Positions 36,554 through 48,994 of a stretch of 64,000 bases of DNA are shown one piece after another. The notes below the pieces were generated by a model. That model was given only the letters and a program-made list of their open reading frames with translations. It was not told the DNA's origin and searched no databases. The stretch spans positions 230,155,219-230,219,218 of the forward strand of contig NC_084794.1 of NCBI RefSeq assembly GCF_963169125.1, read 5' to 3'. The position numbers and the translations under genes were made by a program. Source of the stretch: Humulus lupulus (Eukaryota; Streptophyta; Magnoliopsida; Rosales; Cannabaceae). Every line of letters begins with the position of its first letter. Position 1 is the stretch's first letter.

Positions 36554-38920
36554 TGTAACACCCTGGTTACCCCAGAACAGTTACGATGAACGGTGAACTA
36601 GAAATTTGACCCGCTACCCGAGTCCTTTGGTTAAAAACGTGTTCTAAGTGTTATTAACAGGCTAAGGTGGAAAACCAACAAAAATGAAAGGATATACTTT
36701 ATTAAGTATATAAAACTATTCATGGGCCCATAAAACCTTTTACAAGTTATTTACAACTCAAAAAGGTCATTACTGTTTCAAAATTACGAACCCGCCGACC
36801 TAAGCGGCAAAAATAGGGAAAACCCCTAGTTCCTCTGAGAACTCCTTGGCCGTAGTGGTCAAGCGGCCGCATATGTACACATCACCACCTAAGCTCTCCA
36901 CTCAAGGCTGGGTGAGCTTTTCTTTCCCTTTACCTGCACCACATAGCACCCATGAGCCAAAGCCCAGCAAGAAAACACAATAATGCATATAGATATTATC
37001 AATTGATTATCATTATAATCACACAGAGTTTATAGCTCTTAAACAGATGAGTGAATATCACTTGAGGTTCTAGTAAACCATACTAAGTGACTGACAAGCA
37101 AGTCACTAATTTAAACAGAAGAGTGACTGCTGGGTAAGTCACTAGCCTTAAATAGATGAGAGACTGATGGGTAAGTCTCTAACTTAACAGGTGAGTGACT
37201 GATGGGTAAGTCACACAAGCGCTTTTAGTTTTCATCGAACTTGAGGTCGGTCAAGCATTAACGCTCTTCCGAGTCATTTAATGCAGATGTTGATTAAATC
37301 TAATCTTTATTGGCTTGCATTGAACACGCTAAGGCCGTCCTGACTTATAAGTCAGCACTGTGTGACCAGTGCCCAGTACCACTGCCAAACTTGACTAATA
37401 AGTCACAGCTTCACAATTGATACTGACACCTTTTCCAATTCTGACTAATTAGTCAGTACCATGCACAAGTGAGCAAGATCTGCTAAGCATTCAATAATCA
37501 ATCCATGTCCACATTTACACAATCAACATGCCTCATGAACAACCATGCATGTCACATATGGGGTGCAGTTCTCTTACCTCTGGTTCGAGCGGGAAATATA
37601 ATAAGAGCGACTCTTGAGAACGATTGACCTTTGATTCCTTAGCGGTTACCTAATCATAACCAATTATAACCTCCATTAATGAAATTCAACATTGAAAGGG
37701 TCTTAACCTAAGCACCACTCTCGGGACCTCGAAACATGCCCACACGGTGAGTAGATTCGATCCTGGGCCTTAAGGATTGAAACCCCAAGTCAAAAACCCT
37801 TAAAAACACTCAAAACGGGACTTTGAAGGATTGATCCCTAGTGCCCCAGCACTATTCTCAGAACCCCCAACACGCCCAAAAGACCCATGTGTAGCGCTGT
37901 AGCGCCCTAGGGTGGGCGCTATAGCGCTACCTCCAGACCAGATGCCCCCTGAAACCTCCTTCTTCATATCCTTCGATTCTAACCTAATTCCAATGCTTCC
38001 AAATCCCATTTTTGATGGCAAATGAATCCAAAAATCATCCTAACACACCCCAAACATCACAACCATAAGAACCCTAGCCAAAACTCCCAACAAAACCAAG
38101 ATCTCAACCTAGAATTCTCAACTGCAAAACAGAACTAAAACAGGGCAAACCAGGGAATTCAATGGTTAGAAACTTACCCAAATATCAGCTTATGATGCTC
38201 TTCAATGGAGGAACACTCTTCCAAACTCCCAAGGCTTACTTCCCAAGCTTGAATCCTCAAGAATGGTTCAAAAATCACAAAGAAAACTGAAGGGAAGACA
38301 GGTACGGGAGAAGCTTCAAGTATACTCTGTTTTTCTACCTCTTTCTCAGCTCAAAAATGGTTATATCTATCCTAGGGGTGAAAAGACCAAAATACCCCTA
38401 GGTCAATTAAAAGTTTCCAAAGGCTCCCAAGGGAAAAATTGGTATTTCCCACCTATCTCGTTAATCATAATTAACGCTCTCCAATTCCCGCTGTTCTCGA
38501 TAAACTCAAACACAAATAATTTATATCCTGTTACCCTTTAATTCCCAGTAATGCTCCAATCATTAAAATCACCCCGAGACTCATCCCGAGCCCTGAACTT
38601 AAACCTGTTATGACTAGACTGCTAATAATAATCCAAGATCGTCTCATGCCGAATAGCTCGAACAAACCCACATTATAATGTGGTCTCAACAATATATCAC
38701 CGACATGCATACAAATATACAATTATGCCCTCAACGGGCCAAATTACCATCACACCCCTGTAATTAAAATGTGGACCCACATGCATGCATATAACATCAT
38801 ATTATAATATAATTCACATATACATGCATATTATCATTTAATGACATAATTAAACAAGTATGGCCCTCCCGGCCTACTAATCCCGCCATTAAACCACATT
38901 GGAGAATTCAGGGCATTACA
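36554..38920 (-). repeat. Solo LTR, chromovirus-like, inside the transposase
   Basis: 2367 bp, from TGTAACACCC to GGGCATTACA, flanked by the perfect 5-bp duplication cagat (36549-36553 and 38921-38925). There is no internal coding region, so it is a solo LTR left by LTR-LTR recombination. The likely sense strand is minus. About 37080-37215 holds roughly 40-bp tandem units with GTGACTGATGGGTAAGTCAC. A strong inverted repeat built on GTAGCGC and GCGCTAC lies at about 37892-37931. Confidence 0.9.
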
Positions 38921-38925
38921 CAGAT

Positions 38926-40353
38926 GGTATATATTCTGAGGAGGAGTTACACGAATTAAAGTCAGATGATGAGTTTGATGTTGGTAAAAATTCCAAAGAA
39001 TTCAACCCGAAAACCAAAATGCAAAACTTTCAATTTATTCTTGGCATGGAATTTGCCACTGTTACAATTTTAAGGAATGCAATAAGGGAGTACTTTATTG
39101 AAGGTGATCGAGAATATGTATTCATTTCCAATGATTCAAATAGAGTTAGAGTTAAGTGCAAAGGCGCAAACTGTGAATGGATGTTGTTTGCTTCAGTAGT
39201 TAACAAGACAGATGGCAAGACAATGAGGGTCAAAACACTTGTTGACAAGCATAGTTGTGGCATTGTTTTGGACAATAAAAAGCTGATCTCAACTTGGCTT
39301 GCAAAGCACTTTTTGGAGCAATTTAAGCTAAATCTGAGTATGGAATACAATGCATTTAGGGAGATAACTGCAAAGACCAAGTACTCACATGTGTCTAGCT
39401 GGATATTTTACAGAGCCAGGACAAAAGCAAGGAAGATGTTGGAAGGGTCTGTCAAGGAACAATACGCCATTCTTGATGATTACTGTAAAAGGTTGTTGGC
39501 TACCAATCCTGGCTCTACTGTGAAGTTGAAAACTGATTTGGTTAATGGGAGAAGGACATTTATATTTGTCTTAAGGCATTTAGAGATGGCTGGTTGGGGG
39601 GTTGTACACCTCTAATTGGTCTTGATAGCTGCTTTTTAAAAGGATATTGTAGGGGCACTTTATTGGCTGCAGTAGGCATTGACGGTAATAACTCCATGTT
39701 TCCCATTGCCTACTGTGTTGCTGAAAAGGAAAACATTGAGGTTTGGACTTGGTTCTTGGAGCTATTGAAGGATGATCTTGGGAATTTGAGTCCTACCAAG
39801 GTGACAATGATGAGTGATCGTAAAAAAGGATTAGAAAATGCAGTGGGAGCCATCTTTAGTGGGTGTGAGGTGAGGTATTGTGTTAGACATCTTCATGCTA
39901 ACTTTAAAAAGGAATATCCTGGACTTTTACTTAAGCAACTTTTGTGGGCAACAGCTAATACTACAACACAAGCTGAGTTTGCTCGAGCAATGCAAGAAGT
40001 CAAGGATGTCTCGGATGGTGCTTACAATTGGCTGGCAGGGAAGAACCCACAGAATGGAGTAAGTCACATATTTTAGAGTACCCAAAATGTGACATTTTGG
40101 TGAATAATTTGTGTGAGAGTTTCAATGCAGCCATACTTGATGCTCGCGACAAGCCAATTATAACTTTACTAGAAAAAATTAGATTTTGGTTGATGTCTCG
40201 CTTTTATAACAAAAAAGCTGAGTTGGAGAAGATGACTCAACCTGTGGGGAAGAGAATTTTGAAGATAATTGAGAAGCAAAAAGAGGTTGCAAAGCATTGT
40301 CTGGTTACTAGGTTTGACAAGTTTCAGTTTCAGGTTCAATGCAGCAATGGTAG
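38926..40353 (+). pseudogene. mudrA-like transposase, central catalytic part
   Basis: The frame resumes exactly after the solo LTR (GIYSEEELHELKSDDEFD). A MuDR-type DNA-binding region follows (VRVKCKGANCEW, KHSCG). The catalytic core shows LIGLDSCFLKGYCRG, MMSDRKKGLENAV and CVRHLHANFKKEYP, the D-D and CxxH region of MULE transposases. Frameshifts lie near 39565 and 40045. The reading then runs to NGS at 40353, where element C interrupts it. Confidence 0.9.
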
Positions 40354-41144
40354 TGTTGACGCCGTTTTTCGTCAACAGATAAAAGAAGAGAGCACGTAAA
40401 CAATTAAAGACAATGGCCAAAAGAAACAAACGAATCAAACACGGTTTTTTACGTGGTTCAGCAGTTAAATCTGCCTAGTCCACGAGTCTCTGTTATTAAC
40501 CTCAAGATTATCTCTGAACAATTCTTTAGCATGAATTCTACAGAGTTTTCTCTCAAGGATCAGAATTTCGGTCCTTTGCAATGGTGCATGCCTTCTCTAT
40601 TTATAGAGAAGGATGCAGAATACTATCCCACATATTTTGGGTAGTTACTCTTTTGTGAATAAAAATAAATGGCTTTAAATGCCAATAATCAGATATAAAA
40701 GGAAATGTTCCCCAAAGATCAGGGGGCGTATAACTGTATTAAATAATATCCCACAATTCTTGGGGATTTACATCAATTAATGAGGGCTACATCTCATAGT
40801 TATAATACTTGTAGATATTCAAGGTGGTTATAGCGTATCTTCAAGGCTCCAGCATTTCTGGTCTCATGTCATTGTGCGAGCCACTGACATCTCCCGAGCT
40901 AACGTTTCTTTCGAGATGGGATATCGAGCTCAAGAACCATGCTCCGAAGTTCCTGAAGATGAAGGTGTTCTCGGAGCTACCTTTCGAGATCGAGATCATT
41001 TCGAGATCACCGCATTCGAGACCATATATCATACTTTGCAGGCTCGACTTACAATCCTAGATCACTCTAATCCTCACGAGACCATTTGTTGCGAACTCAG
41101 CTTTCGAGGTCATATTTACTATGGCTTGAAATCTGGGTATAACA
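40354..41144 (-). repeat. 3' LTR of element C
   Basis: 791 bp; on the minus strand it starts TGTTATACCC and ends GGCGTCAACA. A minus-strand TATA box (TATAAATA) is at 40598-40605. It differs from the partner at about five positions. Confidence 0.97.
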
Positions 41145-41160
41145 TTTTGCCCCCTCAAAA
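41145..41160 (-). other. Polypurine tract of element C
   Basis: On the minus strand TTTTGAGGGGGCAAAA directly precedes the 3' LTR. Confidence 0.85.
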
Positions 41161-41405
41161 GTATTTGTTCGAATCCTAAGAGAAGGAAACTTTTGAACTA
41201 CTCTTTCTGGGAACCATACCGTCACACTCTTGAAAATGGACGCGTGCCAGATGGGTATTGCTCACTTTAGGTACTTGAGTATCTTGGGAACACGCCCACG
41301 ATCGTTCGCCTGACAACTTTTCGGCGCCATCTTGTCACCGATCCCCATCCATTCGATCTGTTGAGGAATTTAATCAACGCTCCTGATTAATTTAGTTTTC
41401 CCACC

Positions 41406-41413
41406 TATATATA
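41406..41413 (+). promoter_or_regulatory. TATA-like box for the element C antisense gene
   Basis: TATATATA about 100 bases before the ATG at 41510, on the strand opposite pol. Position is similar to the TATA-like box in element A. Confidence 0.5.
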
Positions 41414-41509
41414 CAAGACCCCCTCTTCATCTTCTTCACATTTGTTCATCACAAGCCAGAAAAAAGAAAAACACTCCCTAAACTTCTTATCACAGTTTAC
41501 ACTCAGTGC

Positions 41510-41618
41510 ATGTTTTCTAGGCCGAAGAAACAAAGGAATCCTGGTTTGTACGAGTCAGTGAGTTCTTTCTTGCAACCTCTTCTCCACTCGACGATTTCGC
41601 TGCAATCACCATCACTGT
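41510..41618 (+). other. Possible 5' exon or upstream ORF of the element C antisense gene
   Basis: It encodes about 36 residues starting MFSRPKKQRN and ends at the donor TGT/GTAAGTAC. It is related to 7185-7073 of element A. The next acceptor, TCGTTAG at 42107, joins directly to an ATG, but the phase of this exon (one spare base) does not match the main frame. So translation may restart, or another splice may be used. Confidence 0.5.
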
Positions 41619-42107
41619 GTAAGTACGCCATTTTTGTTGTTCTTTTTATACTGTATTTGCTGTGTATGTTAGTTTACGTTCTTAGCATGATACGATAGGA
41701 GGTTTTGAACCGATAGGTTTTTATGCTTTCTGGATTTTCACTCTGGATGTTCGTCTCTGGTTTATACCCAGTTTCGACGTTTGAATGTGGTTCCTATTTT
41801 CTGGGTTTTGAAATTCTTAGGCAGCGTTTCTTGTACATTAAGCTTTCGGATAAAAACATGGGCTTTGACAAATACACGAAACCCAAAAACGTTTTTCCTA
41901 GCTAACCGCCACTCTCCTTTCCCTTGAATTTCGGGACTTTCAAAAAAAAAATCATCCACGCTCTTTTTCCTTTCCTGTGGAACACGCGCTCTGACTTTTT
42001 AGTGAGGGTCTTAATACTTAGTTTCTTGTCCTTAGATCTCCGAGCTCATCCCATCGAGCTCGTGATTCTTGCATGCATGGCCCTCACCATTTTTTCTTTC
42101 TCGTTAG

Positions 42108-44857
42108 ATGTCACAGAATCCGAAAAGACGGTGGGGGTCATTACGAGCAATCCCTTACGAGCCCAAATCTCCGAGCCCGGAATCGATCTTTGCCCGGAAC
42201 CAACGTCGGATAAAAGAATACGAGCTTGTGCACGAGCAGGAGGACATTCGAGCCCACTATCGTCTTCAGATAGACGAGGTCATTGAAAAGAAGAGAAGAG
42301 TTCTTCGGGAAGCCATCTATCCGGAGCCCAACCCCGGACCTAGGCCAATTCCCCTCGACCCAGCGTTAAAAGTCACGGTTGCATACCACCCAGGGGAACT
42401 CCAGTTTTCCTTAATGGCGGAGCCTTCGTCTTCGCAGCCTAGGAGGGAGATGTTTGAAGCCGAATTCTACCAGAGCTCGGTTACCACCACCGACCAAATA
42501 ACTGATATCTTGGCCCTCCATGGCCTTAGTTCGTTGGACACACTGAAGTGTCGAGCTCCGACAAGGCATGAACGGAGCTGTTTCGCTCCTGGGGGCCGCG
42601 ATTCCAGTGTGAAATACGCGGCCTGGAGCCAGGAACATATAAGGGCAGGAGCTTTGCTGCCCCTGAAGTCCTTTTTCAGAGACTTCATTGATTTCGTTGG
42701 GTTGGCTCCATTCCAACTCAACACCAACTCATACAGGGTGCTGTCTGCCCTGAGGTCCTTGTTCCACGAGCTGGGGTGGACAGGGCCTTCACCCCAAGAG
42801 ATTTTATATCTCTTTTGTTTGAAGAGTAATCCCTCCCGAGCTCGGGGAGGAGATGGTTTTTACTATCTTTCGAGCTACCCCAAAGAGACAAAGATCTTTG
42901 AAGATCTTCCGAACCACCCTCCTGACTTCAAGAAGGTTTTTTTCTAGACAGACGGTCTGTCCCCGTCTCGACACCGTTCGTTCAGGCGGATTCGTAAGTG
43001 TTCTCATTACTTTCTATTTTTAAGCTCGGAATTTTAGCCCTAAAATCCATATTTAGTTGAAGTGTACCTCGTCTTTCAGCTAACTTTCAGCGTCCCACCC
43101 CTGACGAAACAATGAAGGAGCACAGAGAGGCTCTGCTCCGACTCCCATACGGCAGGAGGTCTCTCTCATTTCTATTACATGAGGACAAGCTACGAGCTTG
43201 TGGGTTGTTGGGACAGGGCCAGTCAACCTCTGACTGGTCCAGTAAAAAATATGGACGCTGGGAGGAAGTGCCACTGCCCACAGGCATCCTTCCTCCTAGG
43301 AGAGAAAGGAAAGCATCTCTCCCAATTCGCTCGAGAAGTCCGTGGTCGGGAAATGAGGCCAATGACGAAGCCTCGAGTTCGGACTCCGGTGGAGGTAAAA
43401 CCCTTCCTACTTCGCGAATGTGGTCCCCCACTTTGTTAAAACACAGGCCCAATAGACTAGTCTCATGCCCACAGGATAGATACCACTTCTACATATGGAG
43501 TTGGGTAGATGACTGTGTCCATAGGTTTGATAGTGGGCTCGGGAAATATGATACCATGTACACCACGGACGAGGTGTGGAATGGGATAGCGGTGCAGTAT
43601 GGGACCAATGATTATAGGGACCTTTCGAGGTTATCTCCAACTTATAGGGAAGGCACTCCCCCCGCCTCTTCTGAAGACGGGGGAATTTCATGGTCCCCAA
43701 GCTCGAGCTCGGGGGAGAGTCTCAGTTAGGTTTTTTCTTCAACTGGTTTACATCTTTTCCCAAAGTTATTATCATTGTTTAACTCACTGTCATTATGCAG
43801 GTGCCATGAATCCCGACCTCGACGCCGTGCTCTTTAGTGATGGGGGAGCTGGCGCCCAGAAGAGCAAACGCCCGAGGATACCAAAGAGGCCCGAATGACA
43901 GTCCAAGGTACCTAAACAGCACGAGACGACTCCCACGGCCCAGATCACTGCGAACACCTCCAGGGAACCGACTGCCCAGGTTGATGGGTCAGGCCCTACT
44001 GCATCCATCTCGCAGCTTCCCACCGAGACCCGGTTAATAGTTGTTCGGCCCCCGAAGAAACCTTCTACCTCAACGTTTCAGCTGCCAACGGCCCGAACTC
44101 ATACTGAGGAATATGTACTTGATGGCGCCGCTGGGACAGAAGGGGCGATTCTCAGTTCGGACGTCCTTTCTCGGGTGGGTCAGAGCTTTTCTGGCTTTGG
44201 TGCCGACCACTGGGACCTCGTGCGCAAGGCCTCGGACTGCAACACTCTTTATGAGAAGAGTATCGAACTCTCCGCCGCGGTAGCCTTCTCAACTCTATTT
44301 AGAGTATTTATGTCTCTGATTATAATTGTGATTCATTCTTTGTGTTTCAGGCCCTTGTTGTTTCAGCACAACTCAACTACAAGCTGACCAACGAGGTGCA
44401 AACGAGCTTATCTCTGGCTCAGAAGTCGAAGGATCTCGAGCTGAAGATGGCTGACGAGCTCAAAGACTCGAAGTCTAAACTTGAAAAATTGAAGACCCGT
44501 CTCGAGGAGCTTGAAAAGTCAAACGCTGAGCTCGAGAAGGCCAATGCCAAGCTCGAAGAGGAGAAGTCTGCCACCCTCGATTTCATGGAGAGCGAGAAGA
44601 CCCGCCTCCTGAATGAGTCTAAGGAGCAGAGGGAGAAAGCGGTCGATCAGGCCATGTACAAACTTTGGGCCGACAATGCCGAGCTTGACACCAGCTTCCT
44701 GGGTCCTCTCGAAGCCACATATGTTGAGCGGTGGAATGCCCGTCTTTTGGCAAGTGCAGCTGCTCGAGAGGCGGCCCAGCAGGATAGTCATGCTATTCGT
44801 CCTGAGGGATCCGGTGCCACTGATGCTGAGAAGGCCAAGGAGACTCCTCTTCCTTAA
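42108..44857 (+). pseudogene. Spliced antisense gene of element C (Transposase_28-like and coiled-coil protein)
   Basis: Exons are 42108-42993, 43080-43394, 43801-44279 and 44351-44857. Their lengths sum to 2187, exactly 729 codons, and all junctions are GT-AG in phase. Domains: an N-terminal part rich in Arg and Glu; a Transposase_28-like region with PLKSFFRDFIDFVGLAPFQL and SPQEILYLF; LPYGRRSLSFLLHEDKLRAC in exon 2; a Ser/Pro/Thr linker and DVLSRVGQSFSGFGADHWD in exon 3; and a coiled coil with heptads of Leu and Glu in exon 4. Two premature stops, TAG at 42945-42947 and TGA at 43896-43898, break it. Without these stops the length would be 728 residues. The gene is convergent with pol. What the protein does is not known. 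Confidence 0.87.
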
Positions 44858-45359
44858 ATCCGATCTCGGAGAAATCAGTTATCGGGGCTGCGTCCCCTTA
44901 TGTAATTATTTTATGCCCACGGGGCTGATACAATTTCTTTAACTAATTCTTTTACATGCTTTACATTTCTTGGCTCGAAATATTTTGCACATTTTTATAA
45001 TTGATGAATATGTTTATTTACGCATACAAACATAGTTTGGATTTAGGCTCGAAATTCGATGCATTCATGCATAGTTTATTCGAATTATCCGTTTCCGACC
45101 TCGTTATTTATCAAGGTCGGATATTACTTCAACCATGAACTCGAAAGTACTTATATGGTATGTAATATGAATGATTTGGTTATCTTTTTAGTCACTTTTC
45201 CTCTTCCTCAGTATTTTGGCTCCGAGGTTACGAGTTCAAAACTATTTTTCTTTTTAAGATATTCCAGCCTCGATCTCGACATATTTCGCAATAGGTTTAG
45301 GTTCCCATTTATCATCGATCGATAATTTGGCTGGTTTGTTCCAAACCTGTTAAGCTTGC

Positions 45360-45655
45360 ACATCTGGTTAACCCAAACGTTTTAGGCGTTTGGTAGTTTG
45401 GTTATGTCCGAACTATCTAAGCCCGCGTATTTGGTTATATCCAAACACTTAGTATGTTTTTGATAACTCGGTTAAGTCCGAACTATCTAAACTCGCTCGG
45501 TTAAGTCCGAACTATTTAAGCTCGCGTATTTGGTTATATCCAAACACTTAGTATGTTTTTGATAACTCGGTTAAGTCCGAACTATCTAAGCTCGCTCGGT
45601 TAAGTCCGAACTATTTAAGCTCGCGTATTTGGTTATATCCAAATACTTCATGTTT
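45360..45655. repeat. Hairpin-type tandem repeats of element C spacer
   Basis: Two copies of a roughly 127-bp unit, each with TTGGTTATATCCAAA and CTCGGTTAAGTCCGAAC palindromes, followed by a partial copy. It lies between the stop of the antisense gene and the stop of pol. The same motif fills 3055-3200 in element A. Confidence 0.8.
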
Positions 45656-45860
45656 TATTTATTATTTTTTATTTTTTAAGCTGGTGGTATGTATACCAAT
45701 GATGCCCCCTTAATATCCTATGAGTGCGACCATAGGTTATTAACTTAAGAGAGTTTGCAAAAATAAAAAATAAATTACATGCGGAACAAAGTAGACATGT
45801 TATTCAAAAACAAAGAAACATAGATAGAAAATCATGGTTACAGGCAACACTTTTCCTATA

Positions 45861-48800
45861 CTATTGATAATAAGGTCTAAGGTGTTCGCCATTCCATGCT
45901 CGTGGTATGAGGCTCCCATCTAATCTCGCAAGTTTGTATACGCCAAGGCGGATGACTGATTCTATCTGGTATGGTCCTTCCCAGTTTGGCCCGAGTACTC
46001 CTGCTGCTGGATCTCGGGTTGCTAAGAATACGCGTCTCAATACCAGATCTCCTACTCCGAACTTTCGATCTCGAACCCTTTTATTGAAATATCTTGTGGT
46101 TCGTTGCTGGTAAGCAGCATTACTCAGCTGAGCCTCCTCCTTTTTTTCTTCGATCAAGTCTAGGGTTTCTTCGAGCTGAGTATGATTGGAGCTCTGGTCG
46201 TAAATCTGAGTTCGAATCGTTGGAATTTCGACCTCAACGGGAAACATTGCCTCGCAGCCGTATGCTAGAGAAAATGGGGTATGTCCAGTTGATGTCCGAG
46301 CTGTAGTTCTATATCCCCAAAGGACTTGAGGTAACTCCTCAGGCCATCGTCCTTTTGCTTCTTCCAACTTTTTCTTCAAAGAACTTTTGAGAGTTTTATT
46401 AACGGCTTCGACCTGACCATTCGCCTGAGGGTGAGCCACTGACGAAAAACTCTTTATTATACCGTTCTTGTTACAAAAGTTGGTAAATAAGTCGCAATCA
46501 AACTGGGTTCCGTTGTCAGACACAATCTTTCTTGGCACTCCATATCGGCATACGATGTTCTTTACCACGAAATCTAGGATCTTCTTCGAAGTTATGGTCG
46601 CCAATGGTTCAGCCTCCGTCCATTTTGTGAAGTAATCAACCGCGACCACAGCATACTTTACTCCTCCTTTGCCAGTTGGGAGCGAGCCTATGAGGTCGAT
46701 GCCCCACACCGCAAAAGGCCATGGGGATGTCAACATGGTCAGTTCAGAAGGTGGAGCTCGGGGTATCGTGGCGAATCTCTGGCATTTGTCGCACTTTTTC
46801 ACGTACTCGAAAGAGTCCGTTTTAATGGTTGGCCAGAAATATCCTTGGCGTATAACCTTCTTGGATAGGCTATGCCCCCCGGTATGGTCTCCGCAGAACC
46901 CTTCATGAATTTCTTCAATAATCTTCTTTGCCTCGGGAGGAGTTACACATCTGAGCAATGGCATGGAATACCCTCTTCTGTATAGCCTTCCGTCCAAGAT
47001 GGTGTAACGAGGAAGTTGATACATTAGTTTCCAAGCCTGATTTCGATCTTTTGGAAGAATTCCATTTTCGAGGTACTCAACTATCGGGCTCATCCAGGTC
47101 GGCTCTGTCTCGATCATACACACATCTTCCTCGTCAGGCTCAGTAATGCTGGGTGCTGACAGGTGTTCTACGGGTACAACATTCAGCTCCTCATTTTCGG
47201 CGGAGGTGGCGAGCCGAGCTAAGGCATCTGCATTTAAGTTTTGTTCTCGGGGAACCTGTTCGATTGCATAAAACTCAAAAAACTCTAATGCGGACTTTGC
47301 CTTCTCCAGATAAGCTGCCATTTTTGTGCCACGAGCCTGGTATTCTCCCAAGATTTGATTAACCACGAGCTGGGAGTCGCTGTAGCAATGTATAGCTTTC
47401 GCCTTGAGCTCTTTTGCTATTCGTAGTCCCGCAAGTAAAGCTTCGTACTCAGCTTCATTATTAGATGCTTTAAAGCCGAACCTTAACGCAGAGTGAAATT
47501 TGCTCCCTGCAGGGGTGATTAGAATAACTCCTGCCCCCGCTCCATTTTCATTTGATGACCCGTCGACGTAAAGTTTCCACAGCTCGTGGGCCGTGGTTGT
47601 TACCTCGTCGTCGGCTATACCAGTGCACTCCACTATGAAATCCGCCAACGCTTGTGCCTTAACGGTCGTTCTCGGATGGTAGGTGATCTCAAATTGTCCG
47701 AGCTCAACAGCCCACTTTAGGAGTCGACCAGACGCCTCTGGTTTAGACAAGACTTGCCTTAATGGTTGATCTGTCAGTACATGGATAGGATGTGCCTGAA
47801 AGTAAGGGCGGAGCTTGCGAGATGAGTGGATTAGACTGAGGGCGAGCTTCTCCATCAGTGGATATCTTGATTCTGCCCCCAGTAATCTTTTACTGATATA
47901 GTAGACGGGTTTCTGTAATTTCTCCTCTTCTCGTACGAGCACCGCGCTTATCGCGTGTTCGGTAGTTGAGAGGTATAGGAACAGTATTTCCCCCGTCTCA
48001 GGCTTCGATAGGATGGGCGGTTCGGCTAAGTGCTTTTTGAGCTCCTGAAAGGCTAGCTCGCACTCATCTGTCCATTCGAACTTCTTACTTCCTTTTAATA
48101 AGTTGAAGAATGGGAGATCGCGGTCCGTTGACTTCGAGATGAACCTGCTCAAAGCTGCCATCCTGCCAGTCAAGCTTTGAACATCTTTATGTTTCCGAGG
48201 CGAAGGCATATCGATCAGGGCCTTTATTTTGTCGGGATTAGCCTCGATCCCACGAGAATTGACAATGAAACCCAGAAATTTTCCTGAAGACACCCCAAAA
48301 GTGCACTTATGAGGATTCAACTTCATGTTGTATTTTCTGAGCACGCCAAAGCACTCTTCGAGGTCATCAACATGGTTCTTGTTAAGTTGAGACTTTACAA
48401 GCATGTCGTCAACATAAACTTCCATGTTGTTCCCTATTTTCTCTGAGAACATCATGTTTATGAGCCGCTGGTACGTGGCTCCGGCATTCTTGAGTCCGAA
48501 TGGCATGACATTGTAGCAGTAGAGCCCTTTATCTGTGATGAAGCTCGTATGCTCTTGGTCGGGGGCATGCATGGGAATCTGGTTATATCCAGAATAGGCA
48601 TCCATGAACGACATCAGACCATGCCCCGCCGTGGCGTCTACGAGCTGGTCAATTCTCGGCAGGGGAAAACAATCTTTCGGCAGGCCTTGTTGAGGTCCGA
48701 GTAGTCAATGCACGTCCTCCACGTCCCATTGGGCTTCGGGACCAACATTGGATTGGCCACCCAGTCCGGGTAAAAAGCGTCCCTTATGAAATTATTTGAT

Positions 48801-48994
48801 TTCAGCCTGTCCACCTCCTCCTTTAGTGCTTTCTTTCTGTCTTCATCCAGCTGCCTTCGCTTTTGCTGCTTCGGGGGAAAGCTTTTGTCTATATTCAATG
48901 CGTGGCTCGCTACATTAGGACTTATTCCCACCATGTCAGAGTGTGACCACGCGAAGACATCCTGGTTTTTCTTCAGAAAGCAAATTAATTGCTA
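45861..48994 (-). pseudogene. pol: Nearly intact pol of element C: RT, RNase H, archaeal-type RNase H, integrase
   Basis: A single frame of 917 residues (48614-45861) holds RT with YVDD at residues 67-70, RNase H, and a second RNase H with YVDGSSNENG, NNEAEYEALL and YSDSQLVVNQ. Integrase has an HHCC finger (CDKCQ) and the acids in WGIDLIGSL, VSDNGTQF and ANGQVEAVNK. The frame upstream (48991 to about 48680) encodes the start of RT with LVPKPNGTWRTCIDYSDLNKAC. One C missing near 48680 separates the two. The TAG at 48992-48994 ends the protease frame. The C-terminal PRAWNGEHLRPYYQ is complete. If the one-base gap is an assembly or sequencing error, this pol would be whole. Confidence 0.95.

Noticed and set aside
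36554..38920. DNA transposon with TGTAACACCC/GGGCATTACA inverted ends
   Set aside because: A 5-bp duplication, TG...CA ends and imperfect end pairing fit a solo LTR better.
40824..41179. Plus-strand open frames in the LTRs of element C, repeated at 52577-52902
   Set aside because: They lie inside the LTR, are the same in both copies only because the LTRs are nearly identical, and resemble no protein.
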